The notes under the pieces were generated by a model. That model was given only the letters and a program-made list of their open reading frames with translations, made no database searches and was not told the DNA's origin. From NCBI GenBank assembly GCA_020637635.1, contig JACKKB010000003.1:434001-498000 (forward strand): a stretch of DNA of 64,000 nucleotides, in the 5' to 3' direction. Positions 53,251-63,700 of this stretch are shown here, piece after piece; position 1 is the stretch's first letter, and each line of letters starts with the position of its first letter. A program made the translations under genes and the position numbers. The DNA is from Albidovulum sp. Its GTDB lineage: Bacteria; Pseudomonadota; Alphaproteobacteria; Rhodobacterales; Rhodobacteraceae.

Positions 53251-53787
53251 TCAATGGCGTGTCCAGCCGGACCCGCCTCCGGGCCGGCCCGCGGCTGCAT
53301 CCTTCGACCTGTCCGCGGACCCTCGGCGGCGCGGAACCTCGTCAGGGTCGATCTCGATGAACTCGCCGTCGATGACATCGGGGCGATGAGGCGCGGTGGT
53401 GCCGCCCGCCCCCGGCTGCGGGCCGACGCTGAACCGCGCCACCGTGACACGCTGCGCGAGATAGCGCAGGACTGCCAGCCGCACCGCGGGGATCAGAAGC
53501 AAGAGCCCGAGCGTATCGGTGAAGAAACCCGGCGTGATCAGAAGCGCGCCGGCCAGAAGGATCATGGCCCCGTGGGCAATCGGCTCGGTCGGGTCGCGCA
53601 TCTCGCTCAGCGCGACGCGCAGGTCGGCCATCGCTGCGGCCCCCTGCGCGCGCATCAGCATCGTGCCGGCGACGGCCGTCCCGAGAACGATCGCAAGCGT
53701 CGGCAGCAGGCCGATAAGACCGCCAACCTTGATGAAAAGGGCGATCTCGATGATCGGAATGAACACAAACGCCGCGAACAGCCACAT
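53251..53787 (-). CDS. FxsA-family membrane protein
   Basis: A 178-residue membrane protein with about four helices and the family N-terminus FVFIPIIEIALFIKVG. The middle holds GAMILLAGALLITPGFFTD, and the C-terminal tail is cytoplasmic and basic/acidic (FIEIDPDEVPRRRG). FxsA relieves phage exclusion in E. coli; a general role is unknown. ATG 53787 has GAGGA five bases upstream; the alternative TTG 53808 is less likely. Confidence 0.87.
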   Translation of the reverse strand: MWLFAAFVFIPIIEIALFIKVGGLIGLLPTLAIVLGTAVAGTMLMRAQGAAAMADLRVALSEMRDPTEPIAHGAMILLAGALLITPGFFTDTLGLLLLIPAVRLAVLRYLAQRVTVARFSVGPQPGAGGTTAPHRPDVIDGEFIEIDPDEVPRRRGSADRSKDAAAGRPGGGSGWTRH

Positions 53788-53900
53788 GGAATCCTCGTCC
53801 GTCCCCAAGATGGACTTGACCCACCTCGTACCTTACATAAGTGAGGACCGGGGAATTTACCAATCTTAGCGGGCAGGGGCCTGCGGCAAGGGTAGAAAGC

Positions 53901-54557
53901 ATGTCGAACGCCATTATTCAGCTGCTCGTGCTCGCGGGGATCGCGATCTTTCTCATCCTGCGGCTGAAAAGTGTGCTCGGCACGCGAGAAGGATTCGAGA
54001 AGCCCTCCGTGACTCCGCCGGTGCCGGACACGCGCAAGGCGCGTTTCGAAGTGATCGAGGGCGGCCCCGACAGCGACATCTCGGATCACGCGGCGCCGGG
54101 CAGCGACGCGGCCAAGGCACTTGCCGCGATGAAGCAGCTTGAGCCCGGCTTTTCGGTGGCCGAATTCCTGCATGGCGCCCGAAGCGCCTACGAGCTGATC
54201 CTGACCGCCTTCGAGAAGGGCGATCTCGACAGTGTGACACCCTTCCTGTCCGCCGACGTCAACGAGGCATTCTCGGAGGCCGTCGCGGCGCGCAAGGCAC
54301 GCGGCCTGACGGTGACGGCCGAGTTTCTCGGCCTGCGCGAGGTGAGCCTCCAGAACGCCGAGCTCGACCCGCGGACCCACGAGGCCGAGATCACCGTCCG
54401 CTTCGCGAGCGAACTCATCTCCGCTGCGCGCGATGCTTCCGGCGAGGTGGTCGAGGGCAATCCGAAAGAGGTCCGGCGCCAGCGTGACGTCTGGACCTTC
54501 GGGCGCACCATGGGTGCCGCCGACCCCAACTGGCAGCTCGTCGCAACCGGCGAGTGA
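53901..54557 (+). CDS. Tim44-domain (TimA-like) protein
   Basis: A 218-residue protein. An N-terminal membrane anchor (IIQLLVLAGIAIFLILRL) is followed by a Tim44/MBA1-like domain (EFLHGARSAYELILTAFEKGD, DVWTFGRT). Bacterial Tim44 homologues of alphaproteobacteria, such as TimA, sit at the inner membrane; their function is little known. It is divergent from fxsA and close to secB, and its stop overlaps the mltA-like start (TGATG). Confidence 0.87.
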   Translation: MSNAIIQLLVLAGIAIFLILRLKSVLGTREGFEKPSVTPPVPDTRKARFEVIEGGPDSDISDHAAPGSDAAKALAAMKQLEPGFSVAEFLHGARSAYELILTAFEKGDLDSVTPFLSADVNEAFSEAVAARKARGLTVTAEFLGLREVSLQNAELDPRTHEAEITVRFASELISAARDASGEVVEGNPKEVRRQRDVWTFGRTMGAADPNWQLVATGE

Positions 54558-55471
54558 TGGCCCGGCCATCCGCCAACGGCCTGGCGGCATTCGCCGGCTG
54601 GTCCGAGGATGACCACGCCGCGGCTCTGGCTGCCTATCTCCTTACCGCCGACAGGCTCGGCCCCGAATGGCCGCTCCCCTCCGCCGAGCCGGCGTCTGCG
54701 CGCGACTTCTTCGAGGGCAGGTTCGAAGCGCTGGGGCCGGCGCGCGCCGCGCTGCTGACGGGCTATTACGAGCCCGAGCTCGCGGGTAGCCGCCGGCGCC
54801 ATGCGGAATTCCGCCATCCGCTTTACGCGCCTCCCGCCGCACTCGAAGGCGCAATGCCCTGGTCGCCCCGCAGCGAGATCGAGGAACACGGGCTGCTCGA
54901 CGGGCTGGAACTCGTCTGGCTCGCATCGCCGCTCGAGGCGTTTCTGGCGCAGGTTCAGGGCTCGGTCCGCGTGAGGCTCGCCGAAGGTGGCACGCTGAGG
55001 CTCGGTTATGCGGCCAAGAACGGCCACCCCTACAGGTCGATCGGGGCGGAGCTTGTCCGCCGTGGCGCCGTCCCGGCGGAAAGCATTTCGGCGGCGGCAA
55101 TCCGGGCCTGGGCGGCCGCCCACCCAGACGAGGTGCCGGCTCTGCTGCGGCACAACCCGTCGTTCGTCTTCTTCCGCACCCTCGATCTCGCCGAAGGTCT
55201 CGGGCCGCCCGGCGCGCTTGGCCGCTCGCTGACGGCGCTGCGCAGTCTCGCCGTCGACCCCGCGCACATCGCGCTCGGCTCGCCGGTCTGGGTCGTCTGG
55301 AGCGGCGGCGCCCGTCTCATGATCGCGCAGGACATTGGCGGCGCCATCACCGGGCCCGACCGCGCAGATCTCTTCTTCGGCACCGGCGCCGCCGCCGGCG
55401 AGAGCGCCGGTTCCCTGCACGAGACCGGCCGGATCCTGCCGCTTGGCCCGCGGGCCGGGAGGTTCGGATGA
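54557..55471 (+). CDS. MltA-family lytic transglycosylase domain protein, no signal peptide seen
   Basis: A 304-residue protein with MltA hallmarks: GYYEPELAGS near residue 70, and the 3D-domain motif around DIGGAITGPDRADLFFG (residues 259-274), which holds the catalytic Asp. No signal peptide or lipobox precedes the domain; the start follows directly on the timA-like stop. Export would need another route, or the true start is different. It overlaps the smr-domain gene by four bases. Confidence 0.82.
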   Translation: MARPSANGLAAFAGWSEDDHAAALAAYLLTADRLGPEWPLPSAEPASARDFFEGRFEALGPARAALLTGYYEPELAGSRRRHAEFRHPLYAPPAALEGAMPWSPRSEIEEHGLLDGLELVWLASPLEAFLAQVQGSVRVRLAEGGTLRLGYAAKNGHPYRSIGAELVRRGAVPAESISAAAIRAWAAAHPDEVPALLRHNPSFVFFRTLDLAEGLGPPGALGRSLTALRSLAVDPAHIALGSPVWVVWSGGARLMIAQDIGGAITGPDRADLFFGTGAAAGESAGSLHETGRILPLGPRAGRFG

Positions 55472-56061
55472 AGCGCCGCCCACCGCGTGGCCTCAGCCCC
55501 GACGAACGCGCACTCTGGAATCGGGTTGCAGCCTCGGCGAACCCGATGGGGCCGCCCGCGCGCCTCAAGGAAGCGGCCGAGACGACACCCGGGCCCAAGC
55601 GCGCCTTCGCGGCGCCCCGCGCCGCGATCGGCGCCTTTGCTATCGGCCAGAACGCCCCCCGCCTTCCGGCTGGCCACGATCTGCGGCGCCCTCTCGAGGA
55701 AGAGGTCGCTCGCCGGCCGTTGCGCATGGACCACGGCACGCACCGAAAGCTGCAACGCGGTCGCCTTGCCCCCGAGGCAAGGATCGACTTGCACGGCATG
55801 ACACTTGCCGAGGCGCATCCGGCGCTGATCCGCTTCCTCTTCGCGCAGCAGGCCGACGCGCGCCGGCTCGTCCTTGTGATCACCGGAAAGGGTAGGCCTG
55901 ATGGCGGCGACGGGCCGATGCCGCAGCGCATCGGGGCGTTGCGGCACCAGGTGCCCCACTGGCTGGCACAGCCGCCGCTGGGGCAAGTCGTCCAGCAGGT
56001 GCTGCAGGCCCATCCTCGTCACGGCGGCACCGGGGCGTTCTACGTCTATCTCAGGCGCTAG
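55468..56061 (+). CDS. Smr-domain protein
   Basis: A 197-residue protein with a C-terminal Smr domain (ARIDLHGMTLAEAHPALIRFL, VLVITGKG, HGGTGAFYVYLRR), expected to bind or nick branched DNA or RNA. The N-terminal 90 residues are basic and low in structure. It starts in an ATGA overlap with the MltA-like gene. Its last four bases overlap the convergent hydrolase gene. Confidence 0.87.
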   Translation: MKRRPPRGLSPDERALWNRVAASANPMGPPARLKEAAETTPGPKRAFAAPRAAIGAFAIGQNAPRLPAGHDLRRPLEEEVARRPLRMDHGTHRKLQRGRLAPEARIDLHGMTLAEAHPALIRFLFAQQADARRLVLVITGKGRPDGGDGPMPQRIGALRHQVPHWLAQPPLGQVVQQVLQAHPRHGGTGAFYVYLRR

Positions 56062-57182
56062 GGGCTCAGACCGCTGAGCGCGGTAACCGGCGACAGCACG
56101 ATCTCGGTTGCGCTGCGAACGGTCAGCACCGCGCCCGGCAGAAGCCCGACGCGCGTCTGGGCATCTGCGGCGATGGCCGAATCGACCTCGGAAATGCGCC
56201 CGAGCAGTGCCAGAAGCGCCGGCGAGTTCGCCGAATCGAAATGCCCGAGCCCCTGAGAGAACGCGGTCGTGTCGAATACCGTGACCTTGAGGTTGGCAAG
56301 CCGTGACACGTCGCGCAGGTTTCCGAGCCGCTGGGCCTCTCCGGTGAGGCGCGCCGACAACGCCAGAGCCCGGTCCTTCTTGGAGGTGAAGATCAGGAAC
56401 GGCTCGGGAAGCTTTCCGATCCGTTCCGCCTGCGCCAGAAACACATCGACATCGATATCCGGCGACAGGAGGACAACGCCGGAGATGCGCGCCATCGCAC
56501 GGCGATCGCCCCCGATCGCCATCTGCCGCAGCGCCTCCATCGTCAGGGCCGATCCGAGCGAATGGGCGACCAGAAGCACGTGTTCCGCGCCGGACGCCAC
56601 GACCTCGTCAAGCAAGGCCTGCAACCCGTCGCGCGCAAAGAGCGCGCTGTCGCGATCATAGGCGTAGCCGAGCGGATGCGCGCGCGAGGGCCAGGAGTAG
56701 TGCACGAGCACGCCCGTCAGATCGAGATCGTCGCCGATCTGTGCCAGTCGGTAGGCGCCCTCGGCGAAGTTGCTGTTGAACCCGTGCACGAAGACGACCG
56801 CCTCGCGCGCGCCGGGACGACGTGCCATGAGCGCCGCGCGGAGGTCGGCACGAAAGGCCTTCGCCGTGCCATAGGACCGTTCATCCACGGTCAGGAACTC
56901 AGTCGCCGGATCCGGCGCGCGCCGCGGTCGCGGCCAGGCGATCGCGCCGGGGCGCCGGTCGGGAGGCACGGAGATGTCGAGCCGCGCGAAACGCGTCTCG
57001 GTGCTGCGTTCGGCGCTGAACGCCTCGCCGGTTGTCGGATCGGGGGCGCGGGTGGTGCCGACGAAGATCGTCTCGACATGACCAACGCGCGCGGCGGCCG
57101 GATCAAGCGTAATCGCGCCGCGCGGCGCACAGCCCGCCGCAAGCATCATCGCCAGAACGGTCACCAGAATACGCGCCATCAC
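56058..57182 (-). CDS. Alpha/beta-hydrolase lipoprotein (DUF900)
   Basis: A 374-residue protein. The N-terminal signal ends in a lipobox (LAAGC), so the product is probably membrane-tethered in the envelope. The fold is an alpha/beta hydrolase: VVFVHGFNSNFAEGAYRLAQI and the nucleophile elbow LVAHSLGSALTMEALRQM. The DUF900 family has no confirmed substrate. ATG 57182 is shown, with 57179 also possible. Confidence 0.85.
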   Translation of the reverse strand: MMARILVTVLAMMLAAGCAPRGAITLDPAAARVGHVETIFVGTTRAPDPTTGEAFSAERSTETRFARLDISVPPDRRPGAIAWPRPRRAPDPATEFLTVDERSYGTAKAFRADLRAALMARRPGAREAVVFVHGFNSNFAEGAYRLAQIGDDLDLTGVLVHYSWPSRAHPLGYAYDRDSALFARDGLQALLDEVVASGAEHVLLVAHSLGSALTMEALRQMAIGGDRRAMARISGVVLLSPDIDVDVFLAQAERIGKLPEPFLIFTSKKDRALALSARLTGEAQRLGNLRDVSRLANLKVTVFDTTAFSQGLGHFDSANSPALLALLGRISEVDSAIAADAQTRVGLLPGAVLTVRSATEIVLSPVTALSGLSP

Positions 57183-57261
57183 TCACCTGCAGTTGATGCG
57201 CGAACCCTAGCCCGGCGCCTGCGCCTTCGCTACCGGAAACGCTGCGGGAGAAGCCGCCAGA

Positions 57262-58563
57262 TCACAGGACGTAGCGGCTGAGATCGGCCGAACGGGCGAG
57301 CTCGCCGACATTGGCCTCGACGAAACCGGCATCGATCGTGATTGCCTCGCCGCCGCGATCGGGGGCGGTAAACGCAAGGTCTTCGAAAACCCGCTCCATG
57401 ATCGTGTAAAGCCGTCGGGCGCCGATGTTCTCGACGCTGCGGTTGACCTCGGCCGCCAGCCGCGCCAGCGCCGCGATGCCGTCACCGGTAAACTCCACGC
57501 TCACCTCTTCGGTCGCCATGAGTGCAGCGTATTGCCGCGTCAGCGCATTGTCCGTCTCGGTCAGGATGCGGACGAAGTCTTCCTCGGTAAGCGCGGAAAG
57601 CTCGACCCGGATCGGCAGCCGGCCCTGCAGTTCGGGCAGCAGATCGGAGGGTTTGGCGATGTGGAAGGCGCCCGAGGCGATGAAGAGGATGTGGTCGGTT
57701 TTCACCGGCCCGTACTTCGTCGAAACCGTCGTGCCCTCGATCAGCGGCAGCAGGTCGCGCTGCACGCCCTCGCGACTTACATCGGCGCCGCGCGTCTCGG
57801 CCCGGGCGCAGACCTTGTCGATTTCATCGATGAAGACGATGCCGTTCTCCTGCACCGCATCGAGCGCGGCCGCCTTGACGGTATCGTCATCGAGAAGCTT
57901 GTCGGCCTCCTGCGAAATCAGGATCTCGTAGCTGTCGGCGACGGTCAGCTTCTTGCGTATCCGGCGCCCGCCGAAGGCCTTTCCGAAGATGTCGCCGAGA
58001 TTCATCATCCCCATTCCGGGTTGCCCGGGCAGCTCCATCATCGGCATCGACGGCGGTGCATCGGTGACCTCAATCTCGATCATCGTCGTGTCGAGCTCGC
58101 CTTTCTTCAGCCGCGTGCGGAACATCTCGCGGGTCTGCTCGCGCGCATCAGTGCCGGCCAGCGCCTCGATCACGCGGTCTTCCGCGGCGCGGTGGGCGCG
58201 GGCCTTCACCTCCTCGCGCATCCGCTCGCGGGTTTCCACCATCGCTGCGTCGGCAAGATCGCGCACGATCTGCTCGACATCGCGCCCGACATAGCCGACC
58301 TCGGTGAACTTGGTCGCCTCGACCTTGATGAAGGGCGCCCGCGCGAGCTTGGCGAGCCGTCGGGAAATCTCGGTCTTGCCGACGCCGGTCGGGCCGATCA
58401 TGAGGATGTTCTTCGGATAGACCTCGTCCCGCAGATCGTCGCCGAGCTGTTTGCGACGCCAGCGATTTCGCAGCGCCACGGCGACGGCGCGCTTGGCGGC
58501 CGCCTGGCCGATGATGAAACGGTCGAGCTCCGAAACGATCTCGCGCGGTGTGAGGCTGGTCAT
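57262..58563 (-). CDS. hslU: ATP-dependent protease ATPase subunit HslU
   Basis: A 433-residue AAA+ unfoldase for HslV. Walker A (GPTGVGKT) is at residues 57-64 and Walker B is GIVFIDEIDK. The I-domain lies in between, and the C-terminus RYVL resembles the tail that inserts into HslV. ATG 58563 overlaps the DUF2157 gene stop (ATGA), so it is coupled to that gene, not directly to hslV. Confidence 0.95.
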   Translation of the reverse strand: MTSLTPREIVSELDRFIIGQAAAKRAVAVALRNRWRRKQLGDDLRDEVYPKNILMIGPTGVGKTEISRRLAKLARAPFIKVEATKFTEVGYVGRDVEQIVRDLADAAMVETRERMREEVKARAHRAAEDRVIEALAGTDAREQTREMFRTRLKKGELDTTMIEIEVTDAPPSMPMMELPGQPGMGMMNLGDIFGKAFGGRRIRKKLTVADSYEILISQEADKLLDDDTVKAAALDAVQENGIVFIDEIDKVCARAETRGADVSREGVQRDLLPLIEGTTVSTKYGPVKTDHILFIASGAFHIAKPSDLLPELQGRLPIRVELSALTEEDFVRILTETDNALTRQYAALMATEEVSVEFTGDGIAALARLAAEVNRSVENIGARRLYTIMERVFEDLAFTAPDRGGEAITIDAGFVEANVGELARSADLSRYVL

Positions 58564-59669
58564 GAACGCTCCGAATAGGGTGGCAGGCGCGACTTGCCCG
58601 GAAAATCGGGCAACAGGCGCATGAGCGCACCGCGCAGCGGATGCCACCAGGTGCCGAGAACGGTGAAGAAGAGCCCGATCAGGATCAGGATCGTGGCCCA
58701 TTCGGCCATCGTCGCACTGCGGTCGCCGGCCACCGCCCAATAGACCACCGCGCCGATGTAGACGATGCCGGCCGAAAGAAACGACCGCCGGTCGATGACC
58801 AGTGCGACGACAGCAAAGACGGCGAGAACCAGGATCGTCGGCACCATGTTCGCCGAACCGCCGCCGAGGAACCCGCCCCCGGAATAGACGCGCCCGACGG
58901 TGGCATTCACGAGCGCGCCGGCGGCCAGAAGGTGCAGCCAGAAGGCCGTCGCGGCATCTCGGCCGACGCGGTGCGGATCGCGCAGGTCGAACCGCATCGC
59001 CGCGACAAAGGCGGCCATGCCGAAGACGAGCGAAGCGAACGTCAGGTTGCCGCGAGGCGTGAAGCCCTGAATCCACGAACTGACGGAATCGAGATCGTTC
59101 GCAGCCGGGCTGAGCTGGATGAAGGCCGCATAGGTCGCCAGAAGCGCAAAGCTCCCGGTGACGAACATCGAGAACGGCAGGCGGAAGCGCCGGAACCAGA
59201 GATAGCTGGCGCAGGCCGCAACTGCGGCAGCCACGAACCCGGTTGCCCGCATGCCGGCACCGGACTGGAAGAGCGCCGTCAGCGCCGAGACATAGATGCC
59301 CGTGCCGAAGGCGCTGACCAGCACCATCGACGGCAGGTTCATGCGCCAGCGCAGGGTGAAATAGCGCGCCATCCACCAGGCGGCGGCGGCCAGGATCGCG
59401 GGAATCGCCACGAGGATACCCGGCCCCCCGACCGTGGTCAGCATCAAGGTGATGCCGCCGAGCAGGATGACAAGCCCGATCGCGACGAAGACCTCGGCGA
59501 AGCCTCGGAAGAATTCGAACGGCTCGTCTTCGGAGGTATGCGCGGCCCGCGTCCCCGCGCGTTCCTCCGACAATACCTTGAGCTCGGCCGCCTGTGCTTC
59601 GGTCAGGATCCCCGCGCGCACGGCGGCGCGGACATCCTCGGCGCTCATGCCGGCTTTCGGGTCAGCCAC
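58560..59669 (-). CDS. DUF2157 membrane protein inside hslVU operon
   Basis: A 369-residue protein. An N-terminal cytoplasmic helical region (VRAAVRAGILTEAQAAELKVLSE) is typical of DUF2157, and about ten transmembrane helices follow. No enzymatic motif is visible. It overlaps hslV by eight bases at its start and hslU by four at its end, so it is likely translated with both. Function is unknown; a membrane tether or sensor for proteotoxic stress would be speculation. Confidence 0.82.
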   Translation of the reverse strand: MADPKAGMSAEDVRAAVRAGILTEAQAAELKVLSEERAGTRAAHTSEDEPFEFFRGFAEVFVAIGLVILLGGITLMLTTVGGPGILVAIPAILAAAAWWMARYFTLRWRMNLPSMVLVSAFGTGIYVSALTALFQSGAGMRATGFVAAAVAACASYLWFRRFRLPFSMFVTGSFALLATYAAFIQLSPAANDLDSVSSWIQGFTPRGNLTFASLVFGMAAFVAAMRFDLRDPHRVGRDAATAFWLHLLAAGALVNATVGRVYSGGGFLGGGSANMVPTILVLAVFAVVALVIDRRSFLSAGIVYIGAVVYWAVAGDRSATMAEWATILILIGLFFTVLGTWWHPLRGALMRLLPDFPGKSRLPPYSERS

Positions 59670-60219
59670 GAATCGTCTCCACTGTCAGGTTTCCGTTGGT
59701 GTAGACACAGATATCGGCGGCGATCGCCATCGCCTTGCGGGCGATCGCCTCGGCCGGAAGATCGGTCTCCATGAGCCCGCGCGCGGCAGCGAGCGCGAAG
59801 TTGCCGCCCGATCCGATCGCCGCGACATCGTGCTCTGGTTCCAGAACGTCGCCGGCTCCGGTTACCACGAGCAGCGTCGTGCCGTCGGTGACGATCAGCA
59901 TCGCTTCGAGCTTCTGAAGGTACTTGTCGGTGCGCCAGTCCTTGGCGAGTTCGACGCAGGCACGGGTAAGTTGCCCCGGCGCCGCCTCGAGCTTCTTCTC
60001 GAGCCGCTCGAGAAGCGTGAACGCATCCGCCGTCGAACCGGCGAAGCCGACGACGACGTCGCGCCCGCCGGGCGCGAGCCGGCGCACCTTGCGCGCCGTG
60101 CCCTTGATCACCGTCTGGCCGAGACTGACCTGGCCGTCACCGGCAACCACGACTTCTCCTCCCCGGCGCACGCCGAGGATCGTGGTGCCGTGCCAGCCGG
60201 GGAATGCGGTATCGGCCAT
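59662..60219 (-). CDS. hslV: ATP-dependent protease peptidase subunit HslV
   Basis: A 185-residue threonine peptidase. The mature N-terminal Thr follows a short propeptide, in WHGTTILGVR (T12). GDGQVSLG and GSGGNFALAAARGLM are typical. ATG 60219 is the first codon that gives the family N-terminus. It is first in a hslV-DUF2157-hslU operon. Confidence 0.94.
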   Translation of the reverse strand: MADTAFPGWHGTTILGVRRGGEVVVAGDGQVSLGQTVIKGTARKVRRLAPGGRDVVVGFAGSTADAFTLLERLEKKLEAAPGQLTRACVELAKDWRTDKYLQKLEAMLIVTDGTTLLVVTGAGDVLEPEHDVAAIGSGGNFALAAARGLMETDLPAEAIARKAMAIAADICVYTNGNLTVETIRG

Positions 60220-60282
60220 GTCTGGTCTCCGTTGGTTCGGTCCTATATGGCGCCGGCGGACCCGTCCCGCAACCGCCGAAGC

Positions 60283-60304
60283 AAAAGGGCGCCCGAGGGC
60301 GCCC
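60283..60304 (-). terminator. Rho-independent terminator of trxA
   Basis: On the minus strand GGGCGCC, four bases, GGCGCCC form a 7-bp hairpin followed by TTTT, 25 bases after the trxA stop. It separates trxA from hslV. Confidence 0.85.
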
Positions 60305-60328
60305 ATAGCCAGGAATTGCGCGGCGAAT

Positions 60329-60649
60329 TCAGATCGCGGTTTCGATCCAGCTCTGCAACGCGGCCTTCGGCGCGGCGCCGACCTTGTTCGAAATCACTTC
60401 GCCGCCCTTGAACATGAAAAGCGCGGGAATGCCGCGAACGCCCAGCTGCGCCGGCAGATCCGGGTTGTCGTCGACATTGACTTTGACGATCTTCACCTTG
60501 CCGGCATAATGCTCTGACAGCTCTTCGAGAGCCGGCCCGATCTGCCGGCACGGCCCGCACCATTCCGCCCAGAAATCAACGACGACCGGGATATCGGACT
60601 TGCGCACCTCGGCGTCAAACGTCGCATCGGTCACGGCATGAGTAGCCAT
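60329..60649 (-). CDS. trxA: Thioredoxin
   Basis: A 106-residue thioredoxin with active site WCGPC (C31, C34) and cis-Pro in RGIPALFMF. ATG 60649 has GGAGA six bases upstream. It is probably transcribed after addA and ends at a clear terminator. Length and motifs are standard. Confidence 0.95.
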   Translation of the reverse strand: MATHAVTDATFDAEVRKSDIPVVVDFWAEWCGPCRQIGPALEELSEHYAGKVKIVKVNVDDNPDLPAQLGVRGIPALFMFKGGEVISNKVGAAPKAALQSWIETAI

Positions 60650-60705
60650 TGGTCTTCTCCAATCGGGAATTTGCTGATGAAACCTAGGATCGGCACCCCG
60701 GAAGG

Positions 60706-63700
60706 TCAAGGGATGGTAGTGCGGCCAAGAGCTGCCCGCACGATCTCGGGAGGAAGCGCCATGAGCGCGCCAGTGCGGGTCCAGAGTATCGCGGTCTCGA
60801 TCCGCCGGTCGGGGTAGATCGCCGCAAGCATTTCGCGATAGGCGCCCATCTGCCGGAGAATACCCTCGGGCACCGCCTCCGGACGGTCCGGCACGATGGC
60901 GTTCGACTTGTAGTCGATGGCCAGGACGCGCTCGGGCCCGATGACCAGCCGGTCGATGGCGCCGCCGAACCGCCGCCCGCCGAGCGCCGCCACGGGCGCC
61001 ACGATCTCGACCTCGCTGAGCGTGCCGGGCGCAAAGAGCGGCCGCAGCTCCGGCGCGCGCAAGACGGTGCGGGCCTCTGCGAAAAGTGTCTCTGTCTCGG
61101 CGGAATCCGGCGCCGGTGTGCCCGGCGGCGCAGCCCGCGCAAGCACCTGGTCCGCGAGTGCCCGCCAGCTGGTTTCGGGCCAGTCCGGCAGCTCTTCGAG
61201 AAGCGCGTGCAACAGCGTCCCGCGGCGCATGGCAGCCGCATCGTCGAGACCTGCGTCGCCGGCAAGCGCCTTGGCGCCGCCGAGGGCGCTGGGCGAAAGC
61301 ATTGCCTCGGATGCGGGCGGGGCGCCTGCGCGGGTCTCGGCCCAGTCCGGCAGAACCACACGGCGCGCCGGCGTCTCGCTGGCTGGTGCCGGTTCGTTGG
61401 GCGGCCAGTCACCGTGCTCGACCCGCAATCCCGGGCCGAAGGCCTCGTCCTCGGCGGGCAGCAGAACGGCACCGGCCCGCTCGGCACCGTCCTTGACGAG
61501 CCGATACCAGCTGTCCGGATCGCCGGCATCGGCCGCACCGCAGACGATGAGCCAGCATTTGGCGCGGGTCATCGCGACATAGAGAAGCCGCATCCGCTCT
61601 TCCCGACGCCGCGCGGCCTCGGCCGCTGCCGCCTCGGCGATCTCTGCGGGGCTTTCGATGGCGGGTGTCCGCCAGACGGCCTGGTCGCCCACGGTAAGGA
61701 TCGGCACCTGTCGGGGGTTCCGGGGCGTGGCGGTATCAGGCAGGATCACGATCGGCGATTCCAGCCCCTTGGCGCCGTGCACGGTCATCACGCGCAGCGC
61801 TCCGGGCGCGGAATCGGCGCGCCGCCTGACCGTAACCTCCTCGCTCTGGAGCCAGACCAGAAAGCCGGTCAGGCTCGGGGCCTCGCCCGCCTCATAGGCA
61901 AGTGCCTGATCCAGGAGCGCGTCTATCCCGTCCTCGGCCTCGATCCCGAGCCTGCCGATCAGCCGGCGACGACCGTTATGGCGGATCAACATGCGTTCGA
62001 GCAGCTCGTAAGGCCGCAGGAAGTCGGCCTGCCGACGCAGGTCGTCGAGGACAGCCAGCGTTTCGCCATGCGCCTCTGCCCCTTCCCTGAGCGCGCTCCA
62101 GAGAAAACCGCCCTCGGGCCGCGGCTGGGCAAGGTCGAAGAGCTCGGCCTCGCTCACACCGAAGAGCGGAGAGCGCAGCGCCGAGGCCAGCGACAGGTCG
62201 TCCTCGGGCAGCGCGAGGAAACTCAGGAGCGCGACGAGATCCTTCACCGCGACCTCGCCGCCGAGACGAAGCCGGTCCGCCCCGGCGATCTCGAGCCCCT
62301 CCTTCTTGCAGGCGCGAATGATCTCGTGGAAATGGTCGGAGCGCCGCTGGACGAGAACCAAGAAGTCTCCCGCGTCGACCGCCTTGCTGCCGGAGTCTTT
62401 CGGGATTCGCACGCCCGCATCGATCATCCGGCGGATCTGCCGCGCAAGGCGCTTGGCCAGCACGACGGCATGGTGATCGTCGGCAAGGATGTCGACCGGT
62501 TCGAACCACTCCCGTTGATCCGGCTTCTCGGTCTTGGGCACCTGGGCCCAGACGTCGACGCGACCGGGCAGTGTCTCGTGAAACGCCCGGTGCTTTGGCG
62601 CCCCGCCGAGCCCGGTTCCGGCGCGATCGTCGAAGGTGAGATCCACGACATCGAGAATGGCCGAGGACGAGCGAAAGGAATGAACTAGCTCAAGTGGCTG
62701 GAATGGCAGCTGCGCGGCGTGGTGGCGCGTCCGGAAATCCTCGCGCATGCGGTCGAACACGCCCAGATCGGCGCCCTGGAACGAATAGATCGACTGCTTC
62801 TTGTCTCCGACAACGAAGAGCGTTCGCGCCACTTCCCGCGCACTCTCGCCCGCGGTGAATTCGCGCGCCAGATGCGCGATCACCTCCCATTGTGCCGGGC
62901 TCGTGTCCTGCGCCTCGTCGACCAGCATATGGTCGATCCCTCCGTCTAGCCGGTAGAGCACCCAGGAGGCCACCGACTGCGACGACAGGAGCGCCGCGGT
63001 GCGCCGGATCAGGTCGTCGAAGTCGAGGAACCCGCGAGCAGCCTTGTGCGCGTCGTAGCGAGCCAGAAACGCGACAGCGAAGCGGTGCAGGGCCGCGGCG
63101 CGCTCGGCCGCGGCGAGAGCGAGCCGGCGGGGCCGCGCCGCCTCGACCCGAAGCATCAGCGCCTCCAGATCCGGCATTAGCTCGGCCGCCGCGTTTGCGC
63201 GGGTGGTCTTGGTCGGGAAATCGCCGATCCTGGCGGTAAAGGGGCCGTGCTTCTCGGCGTCCTTACCCCGCAGAAGGACCCGTTCAAGCAGGGCCAGATC
63301 CTCGGGCGACCGCAACTCGGCCGTAAGCCCTACGAGCGTTTCGGCGGACTTGCGCTCACTCGGCGACCCGTTGCCGAGGATGTCGCGGAGCCGCGACATG
63401 AGCGCTGCCTCGCCGCCGGAAAACACTTCACGCAGCAACGCGTCACCGTCGAAACCGGAGGGCAAGCCGAAGAGCACGACCGCATCCGCGCGAGAAAGTG
63501 GCGCCTGAAAACCGTCTCTGTTCTGGCCGATCCTGTCCAGAAAGTGATCGAGATCCTCGCCGCCGAGCAGGCTGGCCAGAGCGTCGACGGCGCCCGGATC
63601 TGACCCGGGCCGGGTTTCGTCGGCCATCTCGTCGAGGATCTGGGCATAGAGCTGCCGCCGGGCCTGATCGTCGAGCTCGGTGAAGTCGGGCGACACCAGC

